Origin: an uncultured Candidatus Saccharibacteria bacterium
Lineage (GTDB): Bacteria > Patescibacteriota > Saccharimonadia > Saccharimonadales > Saccharimonadaceae
Direction of reading: 5' to 3'
Assembly: GCA_948288625.1 (NCBI GenBank)
Contig: CAOHYA010000001.1
Span: forward strand, 558,001 to 622,000
Length of the DNA stretch: 64,000 nt
The position numbers and the translations under genes are program-made. This document shows, in pieces, positions 51,221 through 60,209 of the stretch; within the stretch, counting starts at the first letter, position 1; the number at the start of each line of letters is the position of its first letter. The notes beneath the pieces were generated by a model, which did no database searches, was not told where the DNA came from, and saw only the letters and a program-made list of their open reading frames with translations.

Positions 51221-51279
51221 GGTGACTATCCTCCTTGTCCCTTTATGCGTGTTTCTTATTATAAATGATGAAACAAAAT

Positions 51280-51304
51280 CGCCCTATAGAAAGGGCGACT
51301 TTTG
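51280..51304 (-). terminator. Terminator of fusA
   Basis: TCGCCC-TTTCTATA-GGGCGA and a T-rich tail; the following TTTATAAT serves the next gene. Confidence 0.7.
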
Positions 51305-51322
51305 TATATATGACGCGTACTA

Positions 51323-53416
51323 CTAGTTCGTGCGTTTTGCGATGATCTCGGCTTGAACGTTTGGTGGTACTTCTTCGTATTCGGAAAGTTCCATCGTAGA
51401 AGCAGCTCGACCTTGGCTCATCGAACGAATATCGTTCGTGTAACCAAAGAGATTTGAAAGTGGTACGAAGGCACGGACCAATTTCGCACCGCCAGGAATA
51501 TCTTCCATGGCGTCGATGCGGCCACGGCGGGCGTTAAGGTCACCGATGATGTCACCCATGAAGTCTTCTGGAGTCGATACTTCGACCTTCATGACAGGCT
51601 CAAGGATAACTGGACGAGCCTTTGGAATACCTTCTTTCACCGCAAGTACACCTGCAAGGTTGAAGGCCAATTCGCTTGAGTCGACGTCGTGGTAGCTACC
51701 ATCGTACAAGGTTGCCTTGACACCAATCATTGGGTACCCCGCAAGCACACCACTGTCGAGTGTATCGTGGATACCTTTTTCAACTGGCTTAATGTATTCC
51801 TTAGGAACAACACCACCCTTGATCGCATCTTCGAACTCGAAGCCAACACCAGATTCGGTCGGTTCGAAACGGATCCATACGTCACCATATTGACCACGTC
51901 CACCAGATTGCTTGGCGTGTTTACCTTGTGCTTCGGCAGTGCCGCGAATCGTTTCACGGAAAGCAACTTGTGGCTCACCGATGTTTGCTTCGACGTTGAA
52001 TTCACGCTTCATGCGGTCAACGAGGATGTCGAGGTGAAGCTCACCCATTCCTGACATGATTGTTTGACCGGTTTCTTCGTCGGTGTGAATACGGAATGTA
52101 GGGTCTTCTTCGGCGAGGCGTTGCAAGGCGATACCCATCTTTTCTTGGTCAGCCTTTGTTTTTGGCTCGACCGCGATCGATACCGGTGGATCTGGGAATT
52201 CGATTGATTCGAGAAGAATTGGGTGAGCAGATTCCGCGAGAGTGTGACCGGTAAAGGTACTCTTAAGGCCTACGACGGCTGCGATGTCACCAGCACCTAC
52301 TGAGTCGATTTCCTCACGCTTGTCGGCGTGCATACGCACGATACGGCCAATACGTTCTTTTTCACCAGTAGTAGTGTTAAGAACATAACTACCTGCCGTC
52401 AACTTACCGCTATATACACGGATGAAGATTAAACGGCCAACAAATGGGTCGGTCGCAATTTTGAAAGCCAAAGCAGAAAGCGGCTCTGTTTCCGCAGGTT
52501 GACGTTCGATAAGGTCACCGCTCTTTGGGTTCGTACCTTGGATAGCATCGACATCGAGAGGAGATGGGAGGTAGTCATTCACGAGGTCAAGTACCTTTTC
52601 AACGATCACACCACGGCCATCACCACCGGTTACCAAGAAGAAGTCACCAGCAAGCACACGCTTACGAAGCGCACGTTTGAGGTCATCGATAGAAATCGAT
52701 TCCTCTCCTTCTTCAAGGAAGCGTTCGAATAGTTCATCTTCGGCTTCGACAGCAGCTTCGACCAAAAGGCTTCGAGCGTTCTTGGCTTTTTCGAGCATAT
52801 CAGCCGGAATATCACCTTGAATAAGAGCTTTGTCGGTGTAATCGTTGTACGTATACGCTTTCATGTCGACGAGATCCACTAAACCGTTGATTTCCTTTTC
52901 AAATCCAATCGGAAGGTGAACGGGAAGAGCGTGCTTAGAAAGTCGGTTGTGAATAGTATCGAGAGATTTGTAGAAGTCACCACCAATTTGGTTGATCTTG
53001 TTGATGAAACAAATACGAGGCACGCCGTACTTATTGGCTTGTCGCCACACGGTTTCGGTTTGTGCTTCAACACCCATTTTACCGTCAAAAACAGTTACCG
53101 CGCCGTCGAGCACGCGAAGCGAACGCTCAACTTCGGCGGTGAAGTCGATGTGGCCTGGTGTATCGATGATATTGATTTTGTGGCCCTTCCAGAATGCCGT
53201 CACGGCAGCAGAGGTAATGGTAATACCACGCTCTTTTTCTTGAGCCATCCAGTCGGTGGTCGCGCTGTCGCCATCGGCACCACGAACTTCACCAATCTTG
53301 TGGTTAATACCTGTACGGTACAAAATACCTTCAGTAGTTGTCGTCTTACCTGCGTCGATGTGGGCGATGATACCAATATTTCGGTAATCTTTTAGGGGAA
53401 CATTCTGAGTAGCCAT
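51323..53416 (-). CDS. fusA: Elongation factor G with altered guanine-recognition motifs
   Basis: 697 residues, five domains in usual order. G1 AHIDAGKTT, switch I GADGDSATTDWMAQEKERGITITSA-like (TTDWMAQEKERGITIT), G3 DTPGHIDF are normal. G4 is NKIN instead of NKxD (52991-53002) and the G5 region reads LVTGGDGRGV where GSAFKNKG is usual (52609-52632). Domain IV (YGDVWIRFEP) and V are intact, so it should catalyse translocation. Only canonical-looking fusA here, so altered nucleotide handling, not loss, is implied. Confidence 0.95.
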   Translation of the reverse strand: MATQNVPLKDYRNIGIIAHIDAGKTTTTEGILYRTGINHKIGEVRGADGDSATTDWMAQEKERGITITSAAVTAFWKGHKINIIDTPGHIDFTAEVERSLRVLDGAVTVFDGKMGVEAQTETVWRQANKYGVPRICFINKINQIGGDFYKSLDTIHNRLSKHALPVHLPIGFEKEINGLVDLVDMKAYTYNDYTDKALIQGDIPADMLEKAKNARSLLVEAAVEAEDELFERFLEEGEESISIDDLKRALRKRVLAGDFFLVTGGDGRGVIVEKVLDLVNDYLPSPLDVDAIQGTNPKSGDLIERQPAETEPLSALAFKIATDPFVGRLIFIRVYSGKLTAGSYVLNTTTGEKERIGRIVRMHADKREEIDSVGAGDIAAVVGLKSTFTGHTLAESAHPILLESIEFPDPPVSIAVEPKTKADQEKMGIALQRLAEEDPTFRIHTDEETGQTIMSGMGELHLDILVDRMKREFNVEANIGEPQVAFRETIRGTAEAQGKHAKQSGGRGQYGDVWIRFEPTESGVGFEFEDAIKGGVVPKEYIKPVEKGIHDTLDSGVLAGYPMIGVKATLYDGSYHDVDSSELAFNLAGVLAVKEGIPKARPVILEPVMKVEVSTPEDFMGDIIGDLNARRGRIDAMEDIPGGAKLVRAFVPLSNLFGYTNDIRSMSQGRAASTMELSEYEEVPPNVQAEIIAKRTN

Positions 53417-53507
53417 ATGGGTCTCGTTAATCTCTTTCTCTCGTTAATATTTTTGGCCATAAAAAATAGCGCTTTATACTGATTATAACAGATACTGCTT
53501 GGTATTT

Positions 53508-54518
53508 CTAGGTATTACTTGAGTAGAAGGTTCGTCGAATCGAAATGAGTGATTGAATAGTCTCCACGGGGACGACCACTTTTTGAATATCTTCGGTACG
53601 ATCTTTTGGCAATATCGCTACGAACGCCGAAAGTGACCATTGCGTATCATCGTTTTCATCGTAAAAAGATGGCTGGAAGTTAATATCATGAATATGAACC
53701 AGGTTCTTGTCGCTCTTGATGGTATGGGTAATCGATTCTCCCCTATCCAATCGAGCATATCCCTCGAGGCTGGTCGCATAGGGAGCTGTTTTGTCGATAT
53801 CAACAATATTATTGATGTATATCTGAATGCAAGTGCGCGTATATGCGTCGTTAATATCCGCCAAGCTATTGAAATCAATATTTCTTAACGATAATAATGC
53901 GTCATCTTCATACCCCGTACCGTTATAGACACGGCTATCAATTTCATTTATCAAATCGGGATACGCCAACGAAAGCCATTTCGCAGCATGGTCGAGCGAA
54001 GCAGATTCGATTCGAAGCATGGCATTCTCTACATCTCCGATGGCATGCATTTGAGTACTACCCTTGTAAGATTCAAAGTCATGAATATCTTTGATATCTA
54101 CCCGTAGTAGATGTTTGATTTTCTGTACGTAGCCCTGAGGCGTACTTTCCTTTACCGCGCAGAACCCTTCGGAGATAACTTCGATTTCATCCAAGAATAT
54201 TCTATCCATCGTATCTTCATCTTCAAACGACTTCACCTGAACGAAACCAGTGTATTTGATATGAGAACCTTTAAGGTTCCCCCATTCATTCGATAAGTCA
54301 TTTAACGCTGACATTACTTCATCCGAGCTGGGAGTGGACTCCTCAAACATAGTATTGTATGTCGACGCCATGGCAATTACACGTTCTACGAAAGGGTCCG
54401 TAAACATGAATTCTAAATCATGCAACTCACCTGGGGTTCCTTCTTGCGAGTGCATAGTGGAATCTTCGTTATCAAGCATAGAAGGATTGTACGTCGCCAC
54501 TCTAAGAGCAGCAAGCAT
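53508..54518 (-). CDS. Hypothetical protein, second of a pair
   Basis: 336 residues, soluble, acidic. Contains regular beta strands (FVQVKSFEDEDTMDRIFLDE) and a domain with LVHIHDINFQPSFYDENDD. The first ATG is 54516-54518, 21 nt after the upstream stop; ATG 54477-54479 is an alternative because a TACAAT box precedes it by 6 nt. No family recognised. It probably belongs with the gene at 54539-55330. Confidence 0.65.
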   Translation of the reverse strand: MLAALRVATYNPSMLDNEDSTMHSQEGTPGELHDLEFMFTDPFVERVIAMASTYNTMFEESTPSSDEVMSALNDLSNEWGNLKGSHIKYTGFVQVKSFEDEDTMDRIFLDEIEVISEGFCAVKESTPQGYVQKIKHLLRVDIKDIHDFESYKGSTQMHAIGDVENAMLRIESASLDHAAKWLSLAYPDLINEIDSRVYNGTGYEDDALLSLRNIDFNSLADINDAYTRTCIQIYINNIVDIDKTAPYATSLEGYARLDRGESITHTIKSDKNLVHIHDINFQPSFYDENDDTQWSLSAFVAILPKDRTEDIQKVVVPVETIQSLISIRRTFYSSNT

Positions 54519-54538
54519 AAAAACTATTTTTATTTTGT

Positions 54539-55330
54539 CTAGGCAGCTCGAAGCAATGGCGTGTAATTAATACTGTTCTGCAATATGTACTTACCTATTT
54601 TCTTAATCACGATGTGCGGCTTTTGCTGATGAAGTTCTTCTTGATCCGGCACTATGAGTGATCGTTCCGGCAGCTGTAATAAATGGTTCACCGACCGACT
54701 ATAAGCATCGAAGTGCTTCGCAAAGAAATCGATCATCATCTCCTTGGCGACGATATCTTCAGGATCCGACGGCTGAACTTTGCCATTTCGTACCGCAAGT
54801 TGACGCTGAGTAAACCGGTGTGAGGCCTGTGAGGTACTTTTGGCCGATTCTATAAGATTCTTGAAAGCACGATGCGCTAACATATATGACCGATAGTAGT
54901 CTTTCATTGCCTCCATATCGGGCATCGACGGCTCAACCGTCAAGTCATGAATCGCATTATGGAATTGTCGTGGCATACGCCCAATCACTGTCGGAAGCTC
55001 ACGAAATCGGCTTGGCACAGGATTGTAGTGATTTTGCTGCAGGCTATACTTTGCTTCCGTGTAATAAAAGTGATGATCGTCAGGTGCCGTTTCCGCGTCG
55101 TTATATATATAAGGCCAATCGTAATCTTTCCAAAAGAAAGTATCTTCTATATGTTCGACCACTTGATCGGGGTTCAAAAAGCCGCGCTCATCAGTTTCTA
55201 GGACGAGCCGGGAAACATCGGGCTTTACCAATCCCGTCGATAAATTGAGCCACTTATCGGGCTTTTTCCAAGCTTCGAGTGGCGGCAAACGGCGTGAACG
55301 TGTTTCTTCCGAATACGCACGTTCGCCCAT
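54539..55330 (-). CDS. Hypothetical protein, first of a pair
   Basis: 263 residues, soluble, with many Tyr/Trp/His (FFWKDYDWPYIYNDAET). Basic N-terminus (SEETRSRRLPPLEAWKKPD). The second half is helical (FHNAIHDLTVEPSMPDMEAM, then AHRAFKNLIESAKS). Stop is 21 nt from the next gene start. A TTTACA-18-TATAAC promoter lies near 55400. Unrecognised. Confidence 0.65.
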   Translation of the reverse strand: MGERAYSEETRSRRLPPLEAWKKPDKWLNLSTGLVKPDVSRLVLETDERGFLNPDQVVEHIEDTFFWKDYDWPYIYNDAETAPDDHHFYYTEAKYSLQQNHYNPVPSRFRELPTVIGRMPRQFHNAIHDLTVEPSMPDMEAMKDYYRSYMLAHRAFKNLIESAKSTSQASHRFTQRQLAVRNGKVQPSDPEDIVAKEMMIDFFAKHFDAYSRSVNHLLQLPERSLIVPDQEELHQQKPHIVIKKIGKYILQNSINYTPLLRAA

Positions 55331-55515
55331 GGCTTAGTTATCGACTACCTTATGCAAGTGAATGATATTCCCCATTTGTCACTGTTATACATGAGCGATA
55401 TACGGTTTGTAAAGATAAGTTTACACAACATTAATTAAAGTAGTTGTGTTTCTAGTGCCATAGCTGTATATTGAAACCATACACAACCATAATCAGTAAA
55501 TGGAGAAATAGGGAT

Positions 55516-56643
55516 ATGCCACGTCTACCGCAACCAGGAAGTGACGCCGGTAACTGGGGAAACATTTTAAATGATTTCCTTACAGCGACGCACGACACAA
55601 ACGGTAACTTAAAAGCAGGAGTTGTATCGAATGCAGCCCTCGCAGCAGGGTCAGTATCTATTGGCAAGCTTGCTGTCAATAACTCACCTAACGCAGGTCA
55701 GACATTAAGTTTTGATGGTACCGGCCTTTCTTGGTCAACGCCAAGCGGCTCAGGTTCAGTACCCGATGCTTCATCATCAACCAAGGGTCTCGTGCAACTT
55801 GCAGGTGATCTGGGCGGTACTTCTGCCGCTCCAACCGTTCCCGGGTTGGCAAACAAGGCAAATACTACTGATGTGGTTACTCTTGCTGGATCACAAACCG
55901 TTACTGGTGCGAAAAACTTTACCGGTGGCCTTCAAGCCGGTGGTTCTGTAGTCGTCACGACTAACGACGCACGTCTCACCGATGCTCGTACAACGGTAGA
56001 CGGAAGCGTGAGTACAGCTAAACTTGCCGACAACGCAGTTACCGAACCTAAACTTGCAGCCTCAAACACTCCAACGAGTGGTCAAATCCTTAGTTATAAC
56101 GGAACGAACTTTACGTGGGTAGCGCAAGCTTCTGGTGGAAGCGGTGGCGGCGATCCAGCTGTTGGCGGTGACCTTTCGGGTACTGCAAGTAATGCTCAAC
56201 TTGTACCAAATGCAGTGGGTACAACTCAAATTGCTGACGCATCAATTACCGAACCAAAGCTCGCAGCTTCAAACTCGCCTACAAGCAACCAAGTACTTTC
56301 ATGGAACGGTACTGCCCTAGCTTGGACTACTCCAGCTAGCGGCGGTGGTGGCGGTTCAACTTGGAATGCGGTTACACGTACAAGTGCGTATACGGCAGCA
56401 AGCGGTGACTTTATCGTTTGTGACACTACTGCAAGTGGCTTCACCATTACTCTTCCCGCTCCTTCAAACGGTGCTTATGTTACCGTAAAGAAGCTCACGA
56501 ACAATGTGAATGCAATTTTAGTTGCTCCACCATCTGGTGTAATTAACGCCGGTTCATCTACATCATCAACGATCGCCGTAAACAGTTACGGGCAGGTTGC
56601 TGACTTCTTGGCTGACGGCACCACTTGGCACCAAGTAGGATAG
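55516..56643 (+). CDS. Phage tail-fibre-like repeat protein
   Basis: 375 residues from ATG 55516. N-terminal MPRLPQPGSDAGNWGNILND resembles a phage baseplate-type opening. Then repeats of the form GQxLxFDGTGLxWxTP: GQTLSFDGTGLSWSTP, GQILSYNGTNFTWVAQ and NQVLSWNGTALAWTTP, alternating with AVTEPKLAASNTPTSG-like linkers (three copies). A C-terminal beta domain ends QVADFLADGTTWHQVG. No signal peptide. Likely a trimeric fibre-type binding protein. Promoter TTGTGT-17-TATATT; terminator 56658-56690. Confidence 0.72.
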   Translation: MPRLPQPGSDAGNWGNILNDFLTATHDTNGNLKAGVVSNAALAAGSVSIGKLAVNNSPNAGQTLSFDGTGLSWSTPSGSGSVPDASSSTKGLVQLAGDLGGTSAAPTVPGLANKANTTDVVTLAGSQTVTGAKNFTGGLQAGGSVVVTTNDARLTDARTTVDGSVSTAKLADNAVTEPKLAASNTPTSGQILSYNGTNFTWVAQASGGSGGGDPAVGGDLSGTASNAQLVPNAVGTTQIADASITEPKLAASNSPTSNQVLSWNGTALAWTTPASGGGGGSTWNAVTRTSAYTAASGDFIVCDTTASGFTITLPAPSNGAYVTVKKLTNNVNAILVAPPSGVINAGSSTSSTIAVNSYGQVADFLADGTTWHQVG

Positions 56644-56657
56644 TAAAAATATTTTTT

Positions 56658-56690
56658 GAAAAATCACCTCGATATGAGGTGATTTTTTAT
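56658..56690 (+). terminator. Terminator after the fibre-like gene
   Basis: AAAATCACCTC-GATAT-GAGGTGATTTTTT. Also faces rpsG. Confidence 0.8.
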
Positions 56691-56761
56691 TACTCCGTTA
56701 TTCGTATCCAAACAATAAGACCCTCAGATCGAGGGTCTTATATGTGCTGCGAATAAATATA

Positions 56762-57241
56762 TTAACCGCGAGCGAAGTGTGCGAAAGCACGGTTGGCTTC
56801 TGCCATTTTGTGCGTATCTTCCTTCTTTTTGAAAGCTGCACCAGTTTCATTGTAAGCATCTACAATTTCCAAGGCGAGGCGTTGTGAGTATGGAATACCC
56901 TTACGGCCACGAGCTGATTGGACCAACCATGAAAAGGCATAGTGCAATTGGCGGTGCCCAGCGACTGGGAATGGAATTTGGTAGTTAGCACCACCGACAC
57001 GACGAGACTTAACTTCGAAGTTCGGTGAAATGTTCTTGAGTGCTTTTTCGAATACCTCAAGTGGGTTTTCGCTATCGAGCTTTTTAGCAGCTACTTCAAG
57101 CGCTGTGTAAACGGCACGTTCAGCAACAAGCTTTTTACCATCAAGCATAGACTTGTTGATAAGGCGTTGAACCATAATACTTTGGTACTTACGGTCTGGG
57201 CTAGGAATACGTTGGAGGCTAACAGTTGATTTACGTGGCAT
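56762..57241 (-). CDS. rpsG: 30S ribosomal protein S7
   Basis: 159 residues from ATG 57239-57241. MPRKSTVSLQRIPSPDRKYQ, LDGKKLVAERAVYTALEVAA and VGGANYQIPFPV identify it. Directly follows rpsL (1 nt); fusA and tuf are elsewhere. Confidence 0.97.
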   Translation of the reverse strand: MPRKSTVSLQRIPSPDRKYQSIMVQRLINKSMLDGKKLVAERAVYTALEVAAKKLDSENPLEVFEKALKNISPNFEVKSRRVGGANYQIPFPVAGHRQLHYAFSWLVQSARGRKGIPYSQRLALEIVDAYNETGAAFKKKEDTHKMAEANRAFAHFARG

Positions 57242-57242
57242 A

Positions 57243-57656
57243 CTACTTAGTCTCCTTCTTTGCACCGTACTTAGAACGGCCTTGTTGGCGCTTTGCTACA
57301 CCTTGAAGGTCAAGGGCACCACGAACGATGTGGTAACGAACACCTGGAAGGTCTGGTACACGGCCACCACGTACGAGTACGACGGCGTGTTCTTGAAGGT
57401 TATGACCTTCACCACCGATGTACGCCCATACTTCGTGACCGTTGGTCAAACGAACACGTGCAACCTTACGGAGGGCTGAGTTAGGCTTCTTTGGTGTCTT
57501 GGTCGTTACTTTTACGCAAACGCCACGCTTAAGTGGAGCGTTTTGATCGTAGTAACGGGTTTTGAGTGCGTTATGAATACGGCCGAGCGCTGGAGACTTT
57601 GATTTCTTGTTCGCAGTCTGGCGAGGCTTTCGCACGAGTTGGTTGATTGTTGGCAT
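57243..57656 (-). CDS. rpsL: 30S ribosomal protein S12
   Basis: 137 residues. TINQLVRKPRQTANKKSKSP and the decoding-site TTKTPKKPNSALRKVARVRL are conserved. The C-terminal RQQGRSKYGAKKETK tail is typical. AAGGAG precedes ATG. Confidence 0.97.
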   Translation of the reverse strand: MPTINQLVRKPRQTANKKSKSPALGRIHNALKTRYYDQNAPLKRGVCVKVTTKTPKKPNSALRKVARVRLTNGHEVWAYIGGEGHNLQEHAVVLVRGGRVPDLPGVRYHIVRGALDLQGVAKRQQGRSKYGAKKETK

Positions 57657-57817
57657 GAACCACTCTCCTTATAAAACGTTAATGAACGAGTAAGATGCAT
57701 ATCTATGCTTAGGACTCGCGTTTGCCCCGTTTGGCCAGCAAAGCCGTTATGAGGGCGGTAAATGCATCGTCAATCTGTCTTGTACACGTTTTCAGATTGA
57801 TAGCATTTGGAAACTCA
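57657..57817 (-). promoter_or_regulatory. Structured leader of the rpsL-rpsG mRNA
   Basis: About 160 nt. Helix AAATGC-TA-TCAATCTG pairs with CAGATTGA-CGAT-GCATTT (57760-57808 on the plus strand), followed by a GCCC...GGGC segment. It resembles the kind of leader that S7 or S12 could bind; function inferred. Confidence 0.45.
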
Positions 57818-57823
57818 AGGCTA

Positions 57824-57852
57824 ACTATAGCAGATAAATAGTTTTAATTCAA
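57824..57852 (-). promoter_or_regulatory. Promoter of rpsL-rpsG
   Basis: TTGAAT (57847-57852), 17-nt spacer, TGC-TATAGT (-10 at 57824-57829) on the minus strand. Confidence 0.7.
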
Positions 57853-57940
57853 GCTTATGACTAGAGTTGCCGTGACTAGAAACTACTAGTACAGGCATTT
57901 TGACTACGTACCGCAATGCGCACGATTTCTTTTATGGAAA

Positions 57941-58801
57941 TTACAAGTTTTTTAAACGTGTCCATTCATCATACAAATTATGACCAATGATACGCATACC
58001 AGCAGCGTTGAAGTGAACAACATCATTTCGTGCATACTGGCTACCTACAGGAGAAAGAGCATACCCTACAAGCGGCAGTTCATTTGCCGTTTCAGCTTGA
58101 GCATCCGCTATATTCCTATGTCGAGTTTCAGCCGCAATGAGCGAAGGTCTCATTTGCATCATTACGTAAGGAATGTCGGTAGAGTTAAGCTGGGTACGAA
58201 TCCATGGAATCCAGGCTTTTAAATAGGCCTTGAAAATTGCCTTATCGGTATTATTCGTTCCATCCGTAGACCCGTGATTAGCTAAGAAAGCAACAAAACG
58301 GGAACCAGGACCTGCAGCTGCCACTGCGTTATTAATAATACTAAGCGCTCGTCTTGCAAGGTTATTCGAATCATCCGCTAAGTCGTAGCGCCAGTGAAAT
58401 CCATTACTTGCTGAGTTTGTCGATGGAGTTGTAAACCCTGTTCCCCCACGAGCAACGTTAATAAATAGTAACTTCCGCCCATTGGCTAATGACTGAGTTG
58501 CATAATCTTTCAAAAAAGTATTCGATGCTCCCATACCAGTTGTTGTTTCAGCCGTTGACATAGGCTCTTGTACGGGCACGATAGTTGAGCTTGGGTGATG
58601 CCACATATATACATTCAAGTTAGCGTCAAATTGATCACTTGCGGCATAATCATCAGCCACACCACGCATGTTTGACTGGATAAAGCCAATAACAATATCG
58701 TAGCCTGTTTGAGGTACATCGGGAGTTCTGGCATTGCCCGGAGAAATATCTACCAAGCTTCCAGCCACCTTAACATACGACTGGTTAACGCGCGTTCCCA
58801 C
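57941..58801 (-). CDS. SGNH/sialate-O-acetylesterase-like protein
   Basis: 286 residues from GTG 58801. GFIQSNMRG near 49 matches the GQSNM nucleophile block of SASA-type carbohydrate acetylesterases, NVARGGTGF and FLANHGSTDG follow in block order, and RNDVVHFNAAGMRIIG near 262 gives the Asp-His pair. It would deacetylate a sugar. The GTG overlaps the stop of the arabinofuranosidase-like gene (TAGTG), so the two are co-translated. No signal peptide. Confidence 0.75.
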   Translation of the reverse strand: MGTRVNQSYVKVAGSLVDISPGNARTPDVPQTGYDIVIGFIQSNMRGVADDYAASDQFDANLNVYMWHHPSSTIVPVQEPMSTAETTTGMGASNTFLKDYATQSLANGRKLLFINVARGGTGFTTPSTNSASNGFHWRYDLADDSNNLARRALSIINNAVAAAGPGSRFVAFLANHGSTDGTNNTDKAIFKAYLKAWIPWIRTQLNSTDIPYVMMQMRPSLIAAETRHRNIADAQAETANELPLVGYALSPVGSQYARNDVVHFNAAGMRIIGHNLYDEWTRLKNL

Positions 58802-60069
58802 TATGGAGTGCCCCAGAACGCCTTTTGATTCGCACTAATGGTTGTTCGGTTTGCAGACATATCTGAACCCCAGGCTATAACTTCTTGGAAAGATCCTGTT
58901 GCATAACCGGCTACAGTATCATACCCTGCAGCACCAAGTGAAGTGCGGACAAGTGCTGGCGTAGCACCTCGTGTAACAGCCGTAGCAGCGAGCCCAACAG
59001 TTTGGTCGCGCCACTGAGCAATAGTCGTACCTGTATCAACTACAAATAATTGTCGACCAGTACCATCGAAGCTAGTGTCACCAGCAGCAAATTGTTCCCA
59101 GACCGTTGTATTTGATGCAGTTAACGATGCTCGCCATACAGATGTTGCACTACCATTGGTACCGATTCGTGCTAAACGGTAGGAGCTTGTAGTACTTGTA
59201 CCTACTTCAGCAAATACTGTTGAGTTAACAGCCGGATTTACCGCAGACACAATAGCAAGTGATGCGCTTCCAGCAGCATATAAACCGACTGCTGAGCTAG
59301 TGAAATAGTCATTGGCAGTTACACTGTTGTCAAATAAAACTACTGGCTTGCTATTAAGAACATCGATTGTACCATTATTTACAATTCGTGGCTGTGAAGC
59401 AGCTGTTGCTTGCGTAAAGTGACGAGAAAATCCTGATTGGTCATACCAAGTGACGACGTACGCAGAAACGCCCGCACCAGCGAAAGCCATGAGTGCCGTT
59501 GTATCAAGCTGTCCGTCAGATGCAAAATTAATATCTTGCTCAGTATTATCTGACGAGCGTCGCACCCGAATTGCTGGGCCCGTATAAGCACTTCGTAATC
59601 GTCGTAACGAGTGCGCCCTAAACGGTGTCGCCATCGAATCAAGTGCACCGACAAAGGTTGGGTTAGGGTTTGGGTTCGGATTGGTCGCACCTGAGTTGGT
59701 AACATGCCAAAAGTCTTGGTTAGCCATATTAGTCGGCTCAACAGTTCCGTACCATAGCACGATGTTCGGTACATTTGGGCGCGCCATTGAGGCATTGGCA
59801 TTGTGTACGACGATCATCGGATACACGCTGGCATCCGGCGTGACACCATCCGTACCGTTCAATGACGCAAGCCACTGCGCTTGCGTACCTGAATACCCAT
59901 TTGCAACGGCTATATCATAGGCTGACTGGCCCGACCCTACCGTTCCGTTGGTCCATTTAGCCGTCCCTGAATCATATCGTAGAACGTTATTATTCGCCGG
60001 ACTATTTAACGCAACGTCCCCTGAGCCAGCAATAGTTCCGCCGCCGCTTCCACTTCCTCCAAAACCCAT
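58801..60069 (-). CDS. Fibre-type protein with arabinofuranosidase-B-like domain
   Basis: 422 residues. N-terminus MGFGGSGSGGG then ALNSPANNNVLRYDSGTAKW, the same head as the protein at 35101-35559. A collagen-like/NGxDG linker (WLASLNGTDGVTPD) follows. From about residue 150 the pattern SLRRLRSAYTGPAIRVRRSS, VVTWYDQSGFSRHFTQATAA recalls the AbfB (GH54) catalytic-domain sandwich, common also in tail-like proteins. Catalytic residues cannot be placed, so binding rather than hydrolysis is possible. First gene of a pair with the esterase-like protein. Confidence 0.65.
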   Translation of the reverse strand: MGFGGSGSGGGTIAGSGDVALNSPANNNVLRYDSGTAKWTNGTVGSGQSAYDIAVANGYSGTQAQWLASLNGTDGVTPDASVYPMIVVHNANASMARPNVPNIVLWYGTVEPTNMANQDFWHVTNSGATNPNPNPNPTFVGALDSMATPFRAHSLRRLRSAYTGPAIRVRRSSDNTEQDINFASDGQLDTTALMAFAGAGVSAYVVTWYDQSGFSRHFTQATAASQPRIVNNGTIDVLNSKPVVLFDNSVTANDYFTSSAVGLYAAGSASLAIVSAVNPAVNSTVFAEVGTSTTSSYRLARIGTNGSATSVWRASLTASNTTVWEQFAAGDTSFDGTGRQLFVVDTGTTIAQWRDQTVGLAATAVTRGATPALVRTSLGAAGYDTVAGYATGSFQEVIAWGSDMSANRTTISANQKAFWGTP

Positions 60070-60161
60070 AGTTCCCTATTCCTTCTTACTTACAGTATGT
60101 GAATGATTATGCTTATAATACTTCACCTCAACTGTTAAATCAATCTCATACCCCCATAAAA

Positions 60162-60190
60162 CAAAACACCCTCGTCATGAGGGTGTTTTG
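60162..60190. terminator. Bidirectional terminator of rpoC
   Basis: CAAAACACCCTC-ATGA-GAGGGTGTTTTG just downstream of the rpoC stop, followed by TTTT on the minus strand. Confidence 0.8.
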
Positions 60191-60209
60191 TTTTGCGTAA
60201 ACCTATTAC

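Noticed and set aside
57941..60069. Frameshifted single gene instead of two
   Set aside because: The TAGTG stop-start overlap is a normal coupling signal and each protein begins and ends a complete domain.
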